Shown here: positions 51,004 to 60,669 of the stretch, in pieces | Position numbering within the stretch: position 1 is the first letter of the stretch | Layout: every line of letters starts with the position of its first letter | Assembly (NCBI RefSeq): GCF_028561335.1 | Contig: NZ_JAQQTG010000020.1 | Coordinates: 124,001 to 188,000, forward strand | DNA: 64,000 bases | Source of the DNA: Aequorivita todarodis | GTDB taxonomy: Bacteria; Bacteroidota; Bacteroidia; Flavobacteriales; Flavobacteriaceae | Reading direction: 5' to 3' | Position numbers and translations under genes: made by a program | Notes under the pieces: model-generated | Told to the model about the DNA's origin: nothing | Databases searched by the model: none | Seen by the model: the letters and a program-made list of their open reading frames with translations, nothing else

Positions 51004-51999
51004 TTAAATCCTTTCCTCATACATACTCGTAATCTTTAAATCCTTATCCCAAACGGCATGTATTTTTAAATGATAAATAATGTCCCTGCCTTTATTTTCT
51101 TTAAGGAGTTTGTAAATCATATTATAGGTTACGGCATAACCCTCAGCCAAGGGTGTGACTTTAAAGGTGTCCCATTGTATGTCTGTACTTGTTAGTGGAT
51201 GGCGCTTTATGTATCTTTTAGTATCCTCTTTGATCTCTGAAAATGTAACATCAGAGCGAGTGTACCATTTATCTACGCTCGGACTTATAAAATCTTCCAA
51301 GGCATCTATATTTCCCGAATGTATGGTTGTGTAATATTCTGCTGTTTTTTGTTTTAAGGAATCTTCTATGGATGTATTAAAAGCATTGAACAACAAAATG
51401 GCCATCAATACCAACCCTATTCCAGTGGCAACTACTATTTTTTTATTTTTAAAAAAAGGAATGGAAGGTTTCTTTGCCGGGGTTTGTGGTTCTTCCCCTC
51501 GCCTTTTCAGCAAATCGTCTAATTTATTTTCTGATTGCTTTAAAGGTAATTTCAAAGTGGCGCTATCAATAAGTCCCTTAGTAATATTATAACGTTTTAA
51601 AAACGTAGGGTAAAGCTCAAGATAACTTAGTTTATTCAATGGAATTAAACTTAAGCGGTTTGGATTGTCGGGAGTGCCACCATAGCCTATTGCGATAAAA
51701 ACAGGAATGTTTTCTTCCCTTTGTAAGGTTTTAAACCGTTCTATTTGCGTATAGCTAATTACCTCTATCTTATTATCGGCATTAAAGCCGGAACGGTACT
51801 TGGCTTCTACATAAAATTCTTGGGCAGTTTTTTTGCACCTGAACTTAAAATCAGGCCGTAAAGTATCTTCGGCATACCGGGTTATGTTTTGATCATAGTT
51901 GTTGGTTCTGGAAACAAGCACATAATCAGATCCCTTAAACAATTCATCCTCAACAAATTTTTCAAATAGGTCGCCTTTTTTAAAAGATTCGGGTTGCAT
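51004..51999 (-). CDS. PD-(D/E)xK nuclease with membrane span and NTF2-like domain
   Basis: 331 residues. Nuclease domain (about 1-145): RPDFKFRC then EFYVEAKYRSG, giving D...ExK. One span at about 188-207 (VVATGIGLVLMAILLF), then a C-terminal domain of about 120 residues, NTF2/DUF4440-like in outline. It starts 5 bp before the end of the GIY-YIG gene and is probably part of the same operon. A membrane-tethered nuclease could serve as the effector or as an accessory protein of the restriction system. Confidence 0.75.
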   Translation of the reverse strand: MQPESFKKGDLFEKFVEDELFKGSDYVLVSRTNNYDQNITRYAEDTLRPDFKFRCKKTAQEFYVEAKYRSGFNADNKIEVISYTQIERFKTLQREENIPVFIAIGYGGTPDNPNRLSLIPLNKLSYLELYPTFLKRYNITKGLIDSATLKLPLKQSENKLDDLLKRRGEEPQTPAKKPSIPFFKNKKIVVATGIGLVLMAILLFNAFNTSIEDSLKQKTAEYYTTIHSGNIDALEDFISPSVDKWYTRSDVTFSEIKEDTKRYIKRHPLTSTDIQWDTFKVTPLAEGYAVTYNMIYKLLKENKGRDIIYHLKIHAVWDKDLKITSMYEERI

Positions 52000-52004
52000 T
52001 TTTT

Positions 52005-53213
52005 CTATTTCAATTTTATTCTTTTTGTTTCAGTATCGTATTCGTAATTCACGATATTTTCATTTAAAATCAATTGGATTGTTTCTTCAATGACTTCAAA
52101 AGGAACTACAAACCATTCTCGCGGATTGAGTCTTTGTCCTTTATCGTTAAACAAATCAATATCTAAACAAGCATTTGCAAAAAACCTATGCAGCAGGTTC
52201 TCAATTTTGTTCGCATTCCGATTGTAAACCTTGTAAGTCGCTATTTTCTTGACATCTGCAAACATATAGGTTGCTTCGTTTTTGGCGTTTTTTATTCTAT
52301 CATCAACTGAACCACTTGCAAAGCCGATTTTGTATAAGTCCTTTATTTCGGCAAGTTCTTTTTTAGCTGACTTAGTTTTCAAAACGTAAATCCAACCTGA
52401 CTGAACATCTTCCTCTTTTACAAGTCCTGAATTGATGAATAGGTCTTGTTCAATTTTGTCATAAGTGTTGGTAATTAATTTACCATCCTTCTGAATTTGT
52501 TTACCCAATGAACGATAAAGCATATTGCTATAAGTTCCGTTTTCAAAAATGGTTCTTGTTCGACCATCTTTTCTTCTAGCTGTTTCTATTGATAATTTTT
52601 CGTTAGATCTTTTAAAGTTTACATTTTCAAGATAGCACATTACTCCTGTCACAATATAATAGTTACCGACTTGAAGATGTTTATCTATATCCTTTAAGGG
52701 CTTAATCTTTCGTTTACCTTTTTTAATTTCTTTGTGAACTTGAAGGAACATTTTTTCATACTTCGCAAAGTCCTTTTCTTTCATTGGTTTTCTTTGAGCC
52801 ACAAAATCGGCTTCTGCTCGGTCTTCAGGTCTTGGTGTATGTTTAAATTTGAAAATGTCTAAATCCTTGTCAGGATCTAACAAGCCCAATTCATCATCAT
52901 TGAAAATGTCATCAATGGATTGTTTTTCCATTTCTACGTGACCTAATAAATTATGCCTATCAAAAGGTTTGAGGATTTTTTTCTGGTCCTCATTTTCTCT
53001 AAAGTTTTTGAGTTTGGCCATTAAACCATATTCAGACATACTTGATTTGTTGGGTTCTCTGTCGTTCTTGTCAATGAACACATTGATTTCCTCAAAAGAA
53101 TCAATCAGCCTTTCGTCATCTGTTTTCACAGTTGAAGCCTTGACTTTAGAATCTAACAATCCAAAATCATCATCATTAAAAATGTCGTCTATGGTTAGTT
53201 TCTTCTTAGCCAT
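52005..53213 (-). CDS. GIY-YIG family nuclease of restriction-like system
   Basis: 402 residues from the ATG at 53213 (a TTG two codons earlier is also in frame). Two near-repeats DDIFNDDDFGLLD and DDIFNDDELGLLD (about 10 and 100) look like a duplicated short linear motif. GIY-YIG core: GWIYVLKTKS (about 268-277), LYKIGFASG, with ENLLHRFF and NPREWFVVPFE completing a T5orf172-like domain. It overlaps the helicase stop by 8 bp. It likely cuts DNA when the helicase translocates. Confidence 0.82.
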   Translation of the reverse strand: MAKKKLTIDDIFNDDDFGLLDSKVKASTVKTDDERLIDSFEEINVFIDKNDREPNKSSMSEYGLMAKLKNFRENEDQKKILKPFDRHNLLGHVEMEKQSIDDIFNDDELGLLDPDKDLDIFKFKHTPRPEDRAEADFVAQRKPMKEKDFAKYEKMFLQVHKEIKKGKRKIKPLKDIDKHLQVGNYYIVTGVMCYLENVNFKRSNEKLSIETARRKDGRTRTIFENGTYSNMLYRSLGKQIQKDGKLITNTYDKIEQDLFINSGLVKEEDVQSGWIYVLKTKSAKKELAEIKDLYKIGFASGSVDDRIKNAKNEATYMFADVKKIATYKVYNRNANKIENLLHRFFANACLDIDLFNDKGQRLNPREWFVVPFEVIEETIQLILNENIVNYEYDTETKRIKLK

Positions 53214-55170
53214 TCTCAAGTGCTTTTTTACGTTTCAACTCTCTTAAAAACACTAAAGCTTCTGCCATTCTTTTTTCCTTGTGGTCAAAAGCTTGAATAC
53301 TTGGTTGTTCTCCCTTGTTGTTTTTTACCCATTCTTTGATTTTTGGCCAAAGCAAAATCGCTTCTTCTTCGGTCATTTCAATTTTAGTGGATTGAATATG
53401 CTCGTCAATTAATTTTAAAACCTGAGTTGTTACCGATTTTGAAAGGATTTCAAAAGCCTTTTGGAACGGATTCACTTGGTCAATCAGGTCAATGTGGATG
53501 TCATCAATGTTCACAAAGCTTCCTGCCATACGGATGAATTTCTTATCGCCTTGTTCCTCAATTGTTCCGTTTTTAATTACTGAATCTACAACTACGTGTT
53601 GTCTCACTGCTTCAACATCTTCTTCGTCCAAATCAGGATAAACTTCTCTGATAATTTTAGGAATCAAAACTGTGTTTATTACTTCTGGTTCAATGTTTCC
53701 TGGCATTGCTTTGAGCATTTGTGGGTCTTGAAGAATTTTTGCTTTTAAATCATTCAAGTCCGTTTCAATGATGTCTTTTGCTCTTTGAGAAGTTGGTAAT
53801 TTGAAACCTCTAATTTTTATCGTGTTATCGTCATCATCTTCGTCCTCATCATCTTCGTCTTTTTTGAGTTTGAATTTAAAGTTTGGTGCTAAAACTTGTT
53901 CCATTAATAAAGATGCTGTAATCGCTTTCAGCATATTATTTACTGATAATTTTACTTCTTCATCTTCGGCATCTGGTTGAGCAATGAGGTTGGTAAATTG
54001 TGCGTGTGTTTTGTTGTTGCTGTCTCTTGTAGCTCTACCAATGATTTGGATAATTTCAGTTAATGAACCTCTGTAACCAATGGTTAAGGCGTGTTGGCAG
54101 TAAGGCCAATCAAAGCCTTCTTTTGCCATTCCTAAAGCTATAATGATGTCTATGTCCTCTGGCGAATTTACAGTCCGTAGATAAGCACTTATTTTATCTC
54201 TTGATTTTGGATTGTCATTAACCAAATCGGCCACTTTTAAAATCCTGCCTGTTTTGTGGCTTTTAATGTGCAGAACGCCTGTTGTCTCGTCTTGATACTC
54301 CAATTCGCCCAAAACATCAATGATGTGATTGACTTCTTCGTATTTCTCTTTGGATGATTCGGCTGAATTTACACTTGGAATGTGAATGATGGTTTTCTGA
54401 TTTTCATCTAAAATCTCCGCCAAAGCCGACATTTCTTTTTCAGGATGTTTCTTGAAGTATTTGCCCGTGTAAAAGTGGTAGCCGATTCCCAACGACTTTA
54501 AGAACTCGTATCCATTTAATTGTTGGTAATAGGTGTATGTTACTTTGGTAAATTTCGCTTCATCTTCGGGCATTAAAACAGGAATACTATCGCCTCTAAA
54601 ATACGAACCCGTCATTGCGACAATGTGAGCGGTAGAATTGTGCATAATGCTTTTCAAAACCTGACCTAAAATATTGTCGCCTTCTGCTGAAACGTGGTGA
54701 AACTCATCTATTGCGACCAAAGTATTGTCTAACTTTTTGGGGTCTAAACCATCAAAAGCGAAACGCAATGTAGCGTGCGTACAAACTAGAATTTGTTCAT
54801 CCGATTCTAAAAAATTCAAGAATGCCGTTACCTTACTTTTTTCTTCGCCTGGTGTGCAGAGGTTGTATTTTGGATTTGGATTCCAATCGGCAAAGAAGCC
54901 ATACTTCTTTAATTCTGTTGAACCAAAAGATGCACCAATAGACTTTTCAGGAACCGCAACAATTACTTTGTTGATGCCCTGATGTTGAAGTTTATCTAAG
55001 GCGATAAACATTAAAGCTCTCGATTTACCTGATGCTGGCGGTGCTTTCAATAATAAATACTGTGCGGTTCTGCCTTCGTATGCCTTTTCTTGCATTTCCC
55101 GCATTCCAAGAGCGTTGGTGCTTTTGCTCTTTCCTGTTTGGTCGTATTCTACGTGTACTAAATTTGGCAT
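53206..55170 (-). CDS. SF2 helicase (type I/III restriction-like)
   Basis: 654 residues. Walker A APPASGKSRALMF (about 43-55), DExH motif AIDEFHHVSAEG, motif III MTGSYF, and motif VI IQIIGRATRDSNNK. The C-terminal part (about 430-654) contains an acidic Asp/Glu run and conserved-looking helices, possibly the partner-binding domain. It starts 3 bp after the methylase stop. Works as translocase of a DNA-targeting defence system. Confidence 0.9.
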   Translation of the reverse strand: MPNLVHVEYDQTGKSKSTNALGMREMQEKAYEGRTAQYLLLKAPPASGKSRALMFIALDKLQHQGINKVIVAVPEKSIGASFGSTELKKYGFFADWNPNPKYNLCTPGEEKSKVTAFLNFLESDEQILVCTHATLRFAFDGLDPKKLDNTLVAIDEFHHVSAEGDNILGQVLKSIMHNSTAHIVAMTGSYFRGDSIPVLMPEDEAKFTKVTYTYYQQLNGYEFLKSLGIGYHFYTGKYFKKHPEKEMSALAEILDENQKTIIHIPSVNSAESSKEKYEEVNHIIDVLGELEYQDETTGVLHIKSHKTGRILKVADLVNDNPKSRDKISAYLRTVNSPEDIDIIIALGMAKEGFDWPYCQHALTIGYRGSLTEIIQIIGRATRDSNNKTHAQFTNLIAQPDAEDEEVKLSVNNMLKAITASLLMEQVLAPNFKFKLKKDEDDEDEDDDDNTIKIRGFKLPTSQRAKDIIETDLNDLKAKILQDPQMLKAMPGNIEPEVINTVLIPKIIREVYPDLDEEDVEAVRQHVVVDSVIKNGTIEEQGDKKFIRMAGSFVNIDDIHIDLIDQVNPFQKAFEILSKSVTTQVLKLIDEHIQSTKIEMTEEEAILLWPKIKEWVKNNKGEQPSIQAFDHKEKRMAEALVFLRELKRKKALENG

Positions 55171-55173
55171 ATC

Positions 55174-57876
55174 TTATTTTTTAACTCTCTTATTTCTAGT
55201 TTTCTTCTGCTTCGCAAACAGCGTATCCTTTTTTACCATTTCCTCATATTGCTTAAACAAATACTCCAAACGCTCGGTATCGTTTTTAAAAGGTTGCAAA
55301 CGGTAACATTGCTCTATGGCAGTATCGAGTGCTTGATGGGCTTGTAGCAAACCTTTGGGCATTGTGGCTGGGTTGTACAACTGAGCCATAGTTTTGCTGG
55401 GGTGTTTGGCTCGCTCATCCAAAATATCAAACACGTATTGGTTGAGGTTTTCCTTTTGCTTGGTGGTGATGTCTGGAAAAGGGAAGGTGTTGTAAACTAA
55501 ATTTACAGAATACCTAATATCTTCTCTCATTTTACCACCAACAGCTTTAGCCCAAAGTAAATGTAACTTTGAACTTAATATGCCAAAATGGAAAGGTGAA
55601 AAATTATAAATAACAAACACTCCGTTACTTAATACTGAGCCATCTGGTTCAATACCAACAGGGATGTAATTCCGATTTGAAGAGCTAGTCATTGGAATTA
55701 TAATTGACTCGCCACTTTGATACTTCCTATAAAAAAATCTGTGAGGCACTTCTGCTGCTTTACGAGCATCTCTCCCTGCATTCAATCTATATATTTCACA
55801 TTTATCAACCCTGTCTTTAATAGGTTTTATATTATACGCTTCCTCAATTTTGTCATCTTCAATCCATAAACAATATCTTTCAACGCCATTTAAAAAATCA
55901 TTACCACCAACAAATTTTTTAATGAACTTTTTGGAAGTTGAATCCGTTCTGAAAAATTCTTCACGCTCTTCTTTAGATAAAATCAGATGTCCACCATCAA
56001 TTCCACTGCTACCAAGTGCCATTTCAGGTAAATTAGAAATTGGTGCATCTCTTTTTTGAATAAAAATGTTACTGCCTGAAGTTAAATAGGGATTTATGTT
56101 TTTTGATAAAGTTTTAAAGTTTTCATCGAAAATGACTTTGTCCTTATCTGAGATGTTTCTTAGAGAGATAATTACAACAGATACACCTGCACTTCCCTTT
56201 GCATTATTTGTCCATTTAAATGAATTATAAGCAAAGTTAATTTCAAGACTATTGAGTAAATAAGGCCATATTAAACTTACCTGTTCACCTTGACAGATTG
56301 AATTAGTGCTAACAAATGCGAGTTTTGCATTCATTCCTTTTATGTAGTCAGCACCTTTTTTGAACCAACAACTTATATAATCTAAGCGGTTAACAGTTTT
56401 AAACCCGTTAAATACGATAGACATATCCTTTTTTTGTTCTTCATCCCAACCTTTATAGCCTAAATAAGGCGGATTGCCAATCACATACACTTCATCCTTT
56501 TCCGTAATTGGGCAAACTGAATTCCAATCTCTTCTTGTGGCATTGCCTTGTTGTATTTGTCCTGCTTCTTTAAGTGGTAAAATGGGTTTGGATTTCCCGT
56601 AATCAAACAGCATTTCTTCAAACACTCGGTTCATTTGGTGTTCTGCCAACCAAAGCGAAAGGATTGCCATTTCGTGTGCAAAATCGTCTATCTCTATTCC
56701 GTAAAACTGTGAGAGATTTACAGAAGTCCATTTGAACGTTGGTGTAGTTTCTAAATCGGTAATTTTTTGCAGAATCTTTATTTCCAATAAGCGAATTTCT
56801 TTGTAAGTGATAATCAAAAAATTTCCGCTACCACAAGCAGGGTCAAAGAATTTGATTTTAGAAATGCGTTGAATGAGTGCATTGAGTTGTTTTACTGTTG
56901 TTGCATTTTCAAATTCCTCATACAATTCGTCTAAAAAGAGTGGTTTAATCAGTTTCAGGATGTTTTCTACCGAAGTATAGTGCATCCCCAAATCGCTACG
57001 ATAATCTTTATCAACCACTGCTTGAATCATTGAACCGAAAATGTCAGGATTGATGTCCTTCCATTGCAATTCGCCCAATTCGATAAGCGTCTTTCTTGCT
57101 TTCGAAGTAAATCTTGGCGAACTGATTTTTTGACTAAACAAGCCACCATTTACATATTCAAATTTTCTAAGATAGTCTGGCAGATGGTCAACTTTTTCAG
57201 TATTCAACCTGTCGAACAACTCATCTAAAAATGTATTGGTGTCTTTTCCGTTTTCGACAGTATGTTGTGCAAGCGTATCAGTAAAAATACTTTCCGTTTT
57301 AAATATTTCGGTGTCTTCTGCAAAAAAGCAAAACAACAAACGAGACAAGAAAATATTGAGGTGGTGAATGCTTTCTTTTGAGTTGTAGATGTTAGGGTTT
57401 TCCTCAATCAACAAATCGTACAAAGAAGCCATTTTGTAAGAAGCGTTTCTGTCCGCTTCATTGTTGTTGCTTGCATTGTACACTTCACTTCCTGCCAAAG
57501 GCAAAAAGAAGTCGAAATAGTTGGGTAACTCCTTTATCTTGACGTCAAGGTTTTTACCTTTCAGAAGATCTTTAGCGACAATTTGTTTGTAGTCGGTAAG
57601 GATGGCAAATCTCGGTTTGTGTTTTAAGATACGTTCTTCTTTTGTTATGGTGTCAATACTGCTCAACAGTTTGTCCGTAGCTTCTACTTTAAAGAAAATT
57701 TTCTTTTTGTAAAGTATTTCACCTTCAACTTTGGATAAGTTGTAGTCTCCTTTTTTTAATCTGGTTACAGATGTTTTTGAAATGCCGTAGGCTATTAATA
57801 AGTCAAAGACAAACTCATCTTTAGAGAAGTTGTCAATCAGGTTCTGGACGTTATGCTGAATTTCGGTTGATTTCAT
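55174..57876 (-). CDS. N6-adenine DNA methyltransferase (MmeI/YeeA-like)
   Basis: 900 residues. Motif I FFDPACGSGNFLI (about 342-354) and motif IV NPPYLGYKG (about 463-471) identify an amino-methyltransferase; the target-recognition region follows (about 600-820), ending VYNTFPFPDIT. An N-terminal helical part of about 300 residues precedes it. No separate HsdS gene, so recognition is internal. First gene of the operon methylase - helicase - GIY-YIG - PD-(D/E)xK. Confidence 0.92.
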   Translation of the reverse strand: MKSTEIQHNVQNLIDNFSKDEFVFDLLIAYGISKTSVTRLKKGDYNLSKVEGEILYKKKIFFKVEATDKLLSSIDTITKEERILKHKPRFAILTDYKQIVAKDLLKGKNLDVKIKELPNYFDFFLPLAGSEVYNASNNNEADRNASYKMASLYDLLIEENPNIYNSKESIHHLNIFLSRLLFCFFAEDTEIFKTESIFTDTLAQHTVENGKDTNTFLDELFDRLNTEKVDHLPDYLRKFEYVNGGLFSQKISSPRFTSKARKTLIELGELQWKDINPDIFGSMIQAVVDKDYRSDLGMHYTSVENILKLIKPLFLDELYEEFENATTVKQLNALIQRISKIKFFDPACGSGNFLIITYKEIRLLEIKILQKITDLETTPTFKWTSVNLSQFYGIEIDDFAHEMAILSLWLAEHQMNRVFEEMLFDYGKSKPILPLKEAGQIQQGNATRRDWNSVCPITEKDEVYVIGNPPYLGYKGWDEEQKKDMSIVFNGFKTVNRLDYISCWFKKGADYIKGMNAKLAFVSTNSICQGEQVSLIWPYLLNSLEINFAYNSFKWTNNAKGSAGVSVVIISLRNISDKDKVIFDENFKTLSKNINPYLTSGSNIFIQKRDAPISNLPEMALGSSGIDGGHLILSKEEREEFFRTDSTSKKFIKKFVGGNDFLNGVERYCLWIEDDKIEEAYNIKPIKDRVDKCEIYRLNAGRDARKAAEVPHRFFYRKYQSGESIIIPMTSSSNRNYIPVGIEPDGSVLSNGVFVIYNFSPFHFGILSSKLHLLWAKAVGGKMREDIRYSVNLVYNTFPFPDITTKQKENLNQYVFDILDERAKHPSKTMAQLYNPATMPKGLLQAHQALDTAIEQCYRLQPFKNDTERLEYLFKQYEEMVKKDTLFAKQKKTRNKRVKK

Positions 57877-58070
57877 CTGATATTGGGAAATTATTCAAAT
57901 ATAAAACAATATAAATCCATCCCATTACGGGAAACCGCATTGGCGACAAATTTTCTGGGGAGAACCCGAAAGATATATCAATTTTCCTTTAAGAAAAATT
58001 TAGGAAGTAAATAATCGATGAAATACGCCTCTTTAATTGCGTGAATGTTGAAAGCCAACAGCTTGGGTTT
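57877..58070. other. Intergenic region upstream of restriction system
   Basis: 194 bp; a CAAATATA element (57896-57903) gives a minus-strand -10 TATATTTG for the methylase gene, but no -33 element or palindrome is evident. No cassette-like GTT/AAC boundary was found on this side. Confidence 0.5.
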
Positions 58071-58469
58071 TTACCGCTTCCGGGGCTCCTTTACCACGTC
58101 TATAGATTTGCCTTTTAGCCAATTTTTCATTTCCGGGGTGGGCTGGTAGTTGATGTGGAACTTTTTTATCTCGTGCGGCCGCAGCAATTCGGGACTGGGC
58201 TGCGGGGTGCTTTTAAAGCCCATTTTAAAGCGGCCAATGTTTTCGAGGTTGATCACGTGGCCATCTGCCAACAGCTCCTTCATCTTATCGCCCAGGGCGG
58301 TGAGCACCGCTACCACGTCGGGCCGCTTTACGGTGCACTCATTGCTTATCAGGTAACTGAGCCGTTTAATATCTATCTCGCCCGTGCCAATGGCCTGCAT
58401 GATATAATATTCCTGCCCCTCGGGGCCAATGTTGTCCTTGCGTTTGGTGATGCGGTATTTAAGTGCCAT
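58071..58469 (-). CDS. HU family DNA-binding protein
   Basis: 132 residues. Bacteroidetes HU-like pattern: ALKYRITKRKDNIGPEGQEYY at the N-terminus, then YLISNECTVKRPDVVAVLTALGDKMKELLADGHVINLENIGRFKMGFKS, ending in a basic tail. Such proteins bend DNA and are often encoded near polysaccharide and mobile regions. No neighbour overlap. Confidence 0.88.
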   Translation of the reverse strand: MALKYRITKRKDNIGPEGQEYYIMQAIGTGEIDIKRLSYLISNECTVKRPDVVAVLTALGDKMKELLADGHVINLENIGRFKMGFKSTPQPSPELLRPHEIKKFHINYQPTPEMKNWLKGKSIDVVKEPRKR

Positions 58470-58817
58470 GGGAATTGCTATTGGGGGAATGGTTAATTTC
58501 TAATAAAGCTCAGGTAATTACAATGCAAAGTGCAGATAGTTGCGAATGCATCGCACGTTTCTTGCAGGTAAAAGTAATATAATTATTGAAATAAAATTAT
58601 AAAATTGTTGTGGTGGAGTATTATAATTCTTGATAGGAAATTATATAATTTTTCACGTGGCTGTTTTTTGGAGGAGAATAGCAGCCCAAATGTGCGGTAG
58701 TAGCAAGATACGTATAAAATTGAAATGGATGTTCGTTTCTTATGATTTATTTGACCTAAATTTTTTGAGCTATCATTTTGGAGTCAAAACGAAAACAAAA
58801 TAGGGAAAGACCGGGAA

Positions 58818-58848
58818 GAACGCGATGCAATCGCGCACCAGCGGGGTG
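58818..58848 (+). repeat. GC-rich dispersed repeat
   Basis: Reads GAACGCGATGCAATCGCG, then CACCAGCGGGG; inner palindrome CGCGATGCAATCGCG. Counterparts at 43077-43107, 43222-43250, 43609-43638 and, inverted, 50931-50962. Confidence 0.7.
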
Positions 58849-59288
58849 AAACCTCCGAAAATGCCGTCTGGAATTTTTCCCATAATTTTTAAAATTTAAA
58901 TTAGACATTCAGTTAAAAATTCAAGTCTAAAATAAAGTGCAATTTCCTGAACACCAAGCCCATAAACGTATTGACCGCTTTTGATGCGTATTGATTTTAA
59001 TTGATTTTTTTTGGAGGGTTCTTGTGATATTTTGAACAGGTTTGAAGTATTTTGTAACACTTAAAAACCCCAAAAGAAGAAATTGGTTTGATCGAGCGGT
59101 TTTTAACAAACTTTGGAAACTTGATGCAAGGAATCAGTTATTTGCACGCAGGTTTAAAACACATTTAACCACCACGGACCAACTTTGACTGCCCTTGATG
59201 CCAAATGATTCTCCCTGACCACATTTGCACACTTTTGACCGTTTTTAAACAAAATTCAAACTTAGCAACTTGCGACCTTCAAGGGTGT

Positions 59289-59364
59289 TTGTTCGAGTGT
59301 TGTTCGTACCATGTTCGTATTTTGTTCGAAGAAAGGGCCCATTCTTCGAACAAGCTTCGAACAA
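59289..59364 (+). repeat. 11-bp phased TTGTTCG array with inverted copies
   Basis: DTGTTCG-type words start at 59289, 59300, 59311 and 59322 (exactly 11 bp apart). CGAACAA words follow on the opposite strand at 59347 and 59358, again 11 bp apart. Helical phasing suggests cooperative protein binding (iteron-like or operator). Confidence 0.7.
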
Positions 59365-59386
59365 AGCTAGAAGAAGGGTCGAATAA

Positions 59387-59483
59387 CGTCATTGCGAAGG
59401 AGCGACCCAAGGAGCAACTGAAGCAATCTGTTGGGGGCATTGCCTAACCCTCATGAGATTGCTTTGCTGCGCTCGCAATGACG
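59387..59483. repeat. Interspersed inverted repeat (CGTCATTGCGA...CGCAATGACG)
   Basis: Ends CGTCATTGCGA and TCGCAATGACG are complementary, and GAAGCAATCT/AGATTGCTTTG form an inner pair. A known type of interspersed element in Bacteroidetes intergenic DNA. Confidence 0.75.
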
Positions 59484-59491
59484 TTTGGTTC

Positions 59492-60658
59492 TTAATGATC
59501 GTGCCCCCCTCCTCCTTCTTCCTGTAAGAGCACAAATGCACCTTTGGTTAAAAACTTAGTTTCAGGTTTAAATTCTTCCGATTTCCCAATTGCTGTGAAG
59601 CCATTGTAAGTTGCTCCAATTTTTACTTCCACGGGAAGGATTTCAAATTCGTCGGCAGTTTCATTTTCAATTTTTAACACGTAGTGTTTCCCTTCCATTT
59701 CCACCACGGCGTTTTCCGGAAGCGCCCACTGGTCTGAAGTGCCCGTAACAATCTGCGCCTCAACAAACATTCCGGCAGTGAAGTTTTGCTCATCCTTTTC
59801 ATCTATATGCCCGTGGACCAAAGAAGTTCTGTTGTTCGGGTCAATGGAAGTTCCCACTAAATATACCTTGCCCTTAAAAACTTCTTTTGAGGCCTCAGGC
59901 ACCGTAAATAAAATTTCCTGTTCCTTTTTAAGCTGTAGGAGATCTTTTTCAAAAACCTTTAATTCCAAGTGGATATGGTCTGTATTCATAATTTCCATAA
60001 TCTTATCGGCCGGGGAAACGTAGGTACCCGTGTTTACAAAAACCTGGGTCACGTTGCCGTCTATGGGACTGTAAATATTTACTGCTGAAACGATATTTCC
60101 CGCTTGGACCGATGCTGGGTTTATATTCAGCATTTCAAGGTTTTTCTTGAGGCTGTTGTAGCGCGCCAAGTTCGATTTGTATTCGCTCTCGGCTTTTAGA
60201 AAACTTTTTTGGGAAGTGATTTTTTCATCAAACATAATCCGCTGCCGCTCGTATTCCGATTTTAAATAGGAAAGCTGCTCGGCGGTTTCCAAATAGTTCT
60301 GCTGCATCGTTATAAACTCTGGATTTTCCAGTGTTACCAAACGTTGTCCCTTGGAGACTTTATTGCCCACCAACAACGGCGTGTTTTTAATATATCCGCC
60401 CGCGAAGGCACTTATCACCGCCCGGCTCTGTGGCGGCACGTCAATCATCCCGCTGGTTTGCACTGTTTCCGCAAAGGGTTTTTCGGTGAGTTGGCCTATC
60501 TCCATTTTTGCATTTTCAAACTGCGCTTTTGAAAGATGGATTATTCCTGAATTATTTTCTTCCGAAGCCATTTCAAGAGTGGCTTCCTCTGTTTTTGAAT
60601 TGTTGCAGGCCGCCAAAACTAAAATGGAAAGCAACAAAAGTGATTTTATATAGTTCAT
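59492..60658 (-). CDS. CzcB/CusB-like heavy-metal efflux adaptor
   Basis: 388 residues. Lipobox LAAC (Cys18). Hairpin coiled coil (about 125-165), lipoyl domain with NIYSPIDGNVTQVFVNTGTY, beta-barrel. The C-terminus ends GGGGHDH, a His-rich metal-binding tail typical of metal adaptors. Downstream of the CzcA-CzcC fusion by 11 bp; together they export divalent or monovalent heavy-metal ions. Confidence 0.93.
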   Translation of the reverse strand: MNYIKSLLLLSILVLAACNNSKTEEATLEMASEENNSGIIHLSKAQFENAKMEIGQLTEKPFAETVQTSGMIDVPPQSRAVISAFAGGYIKNTPLLVGNKVSKGQRLVTLENPEFITMQQNYLETAEQLSYLKSEYERQRIMFDEKITSQKSFLKAESEYKSNLARYNSLKKNLEMLNINPASVQAGNIVSAVNIYSPIDGNVTQVFVNTGTYVSPADKIMEIMNTDHIHLELKVFEKDLLQLKKEQEILFTVPEASKEVFKGKVYLVGTSIDPNNRTSLVHGHIDEKDEQNFTAGMFVEAQIVTGTSDQWALPENAVVEMEGKHYVLKIENETADEFEILPVEVKIGATYNGFTAIGKSEEFKPETKFLTKGAFVLLQEEGGGGHDH

Positions 60659-60669
60659 AACGAATATTT

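Larger units (their letters stand above)
58470..59491. other. Gene-free 1-kb region with repeats
   Basis: No credible gene. It contains a GC-rich dispersed repeat (58818-58848), an 11-bp-spaced TTGTTCG array with inverted half (59289-59364) and a near-palindromic repeat (59387-59483). The first 300 bp are AT-rich. Confidence 0.7.
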
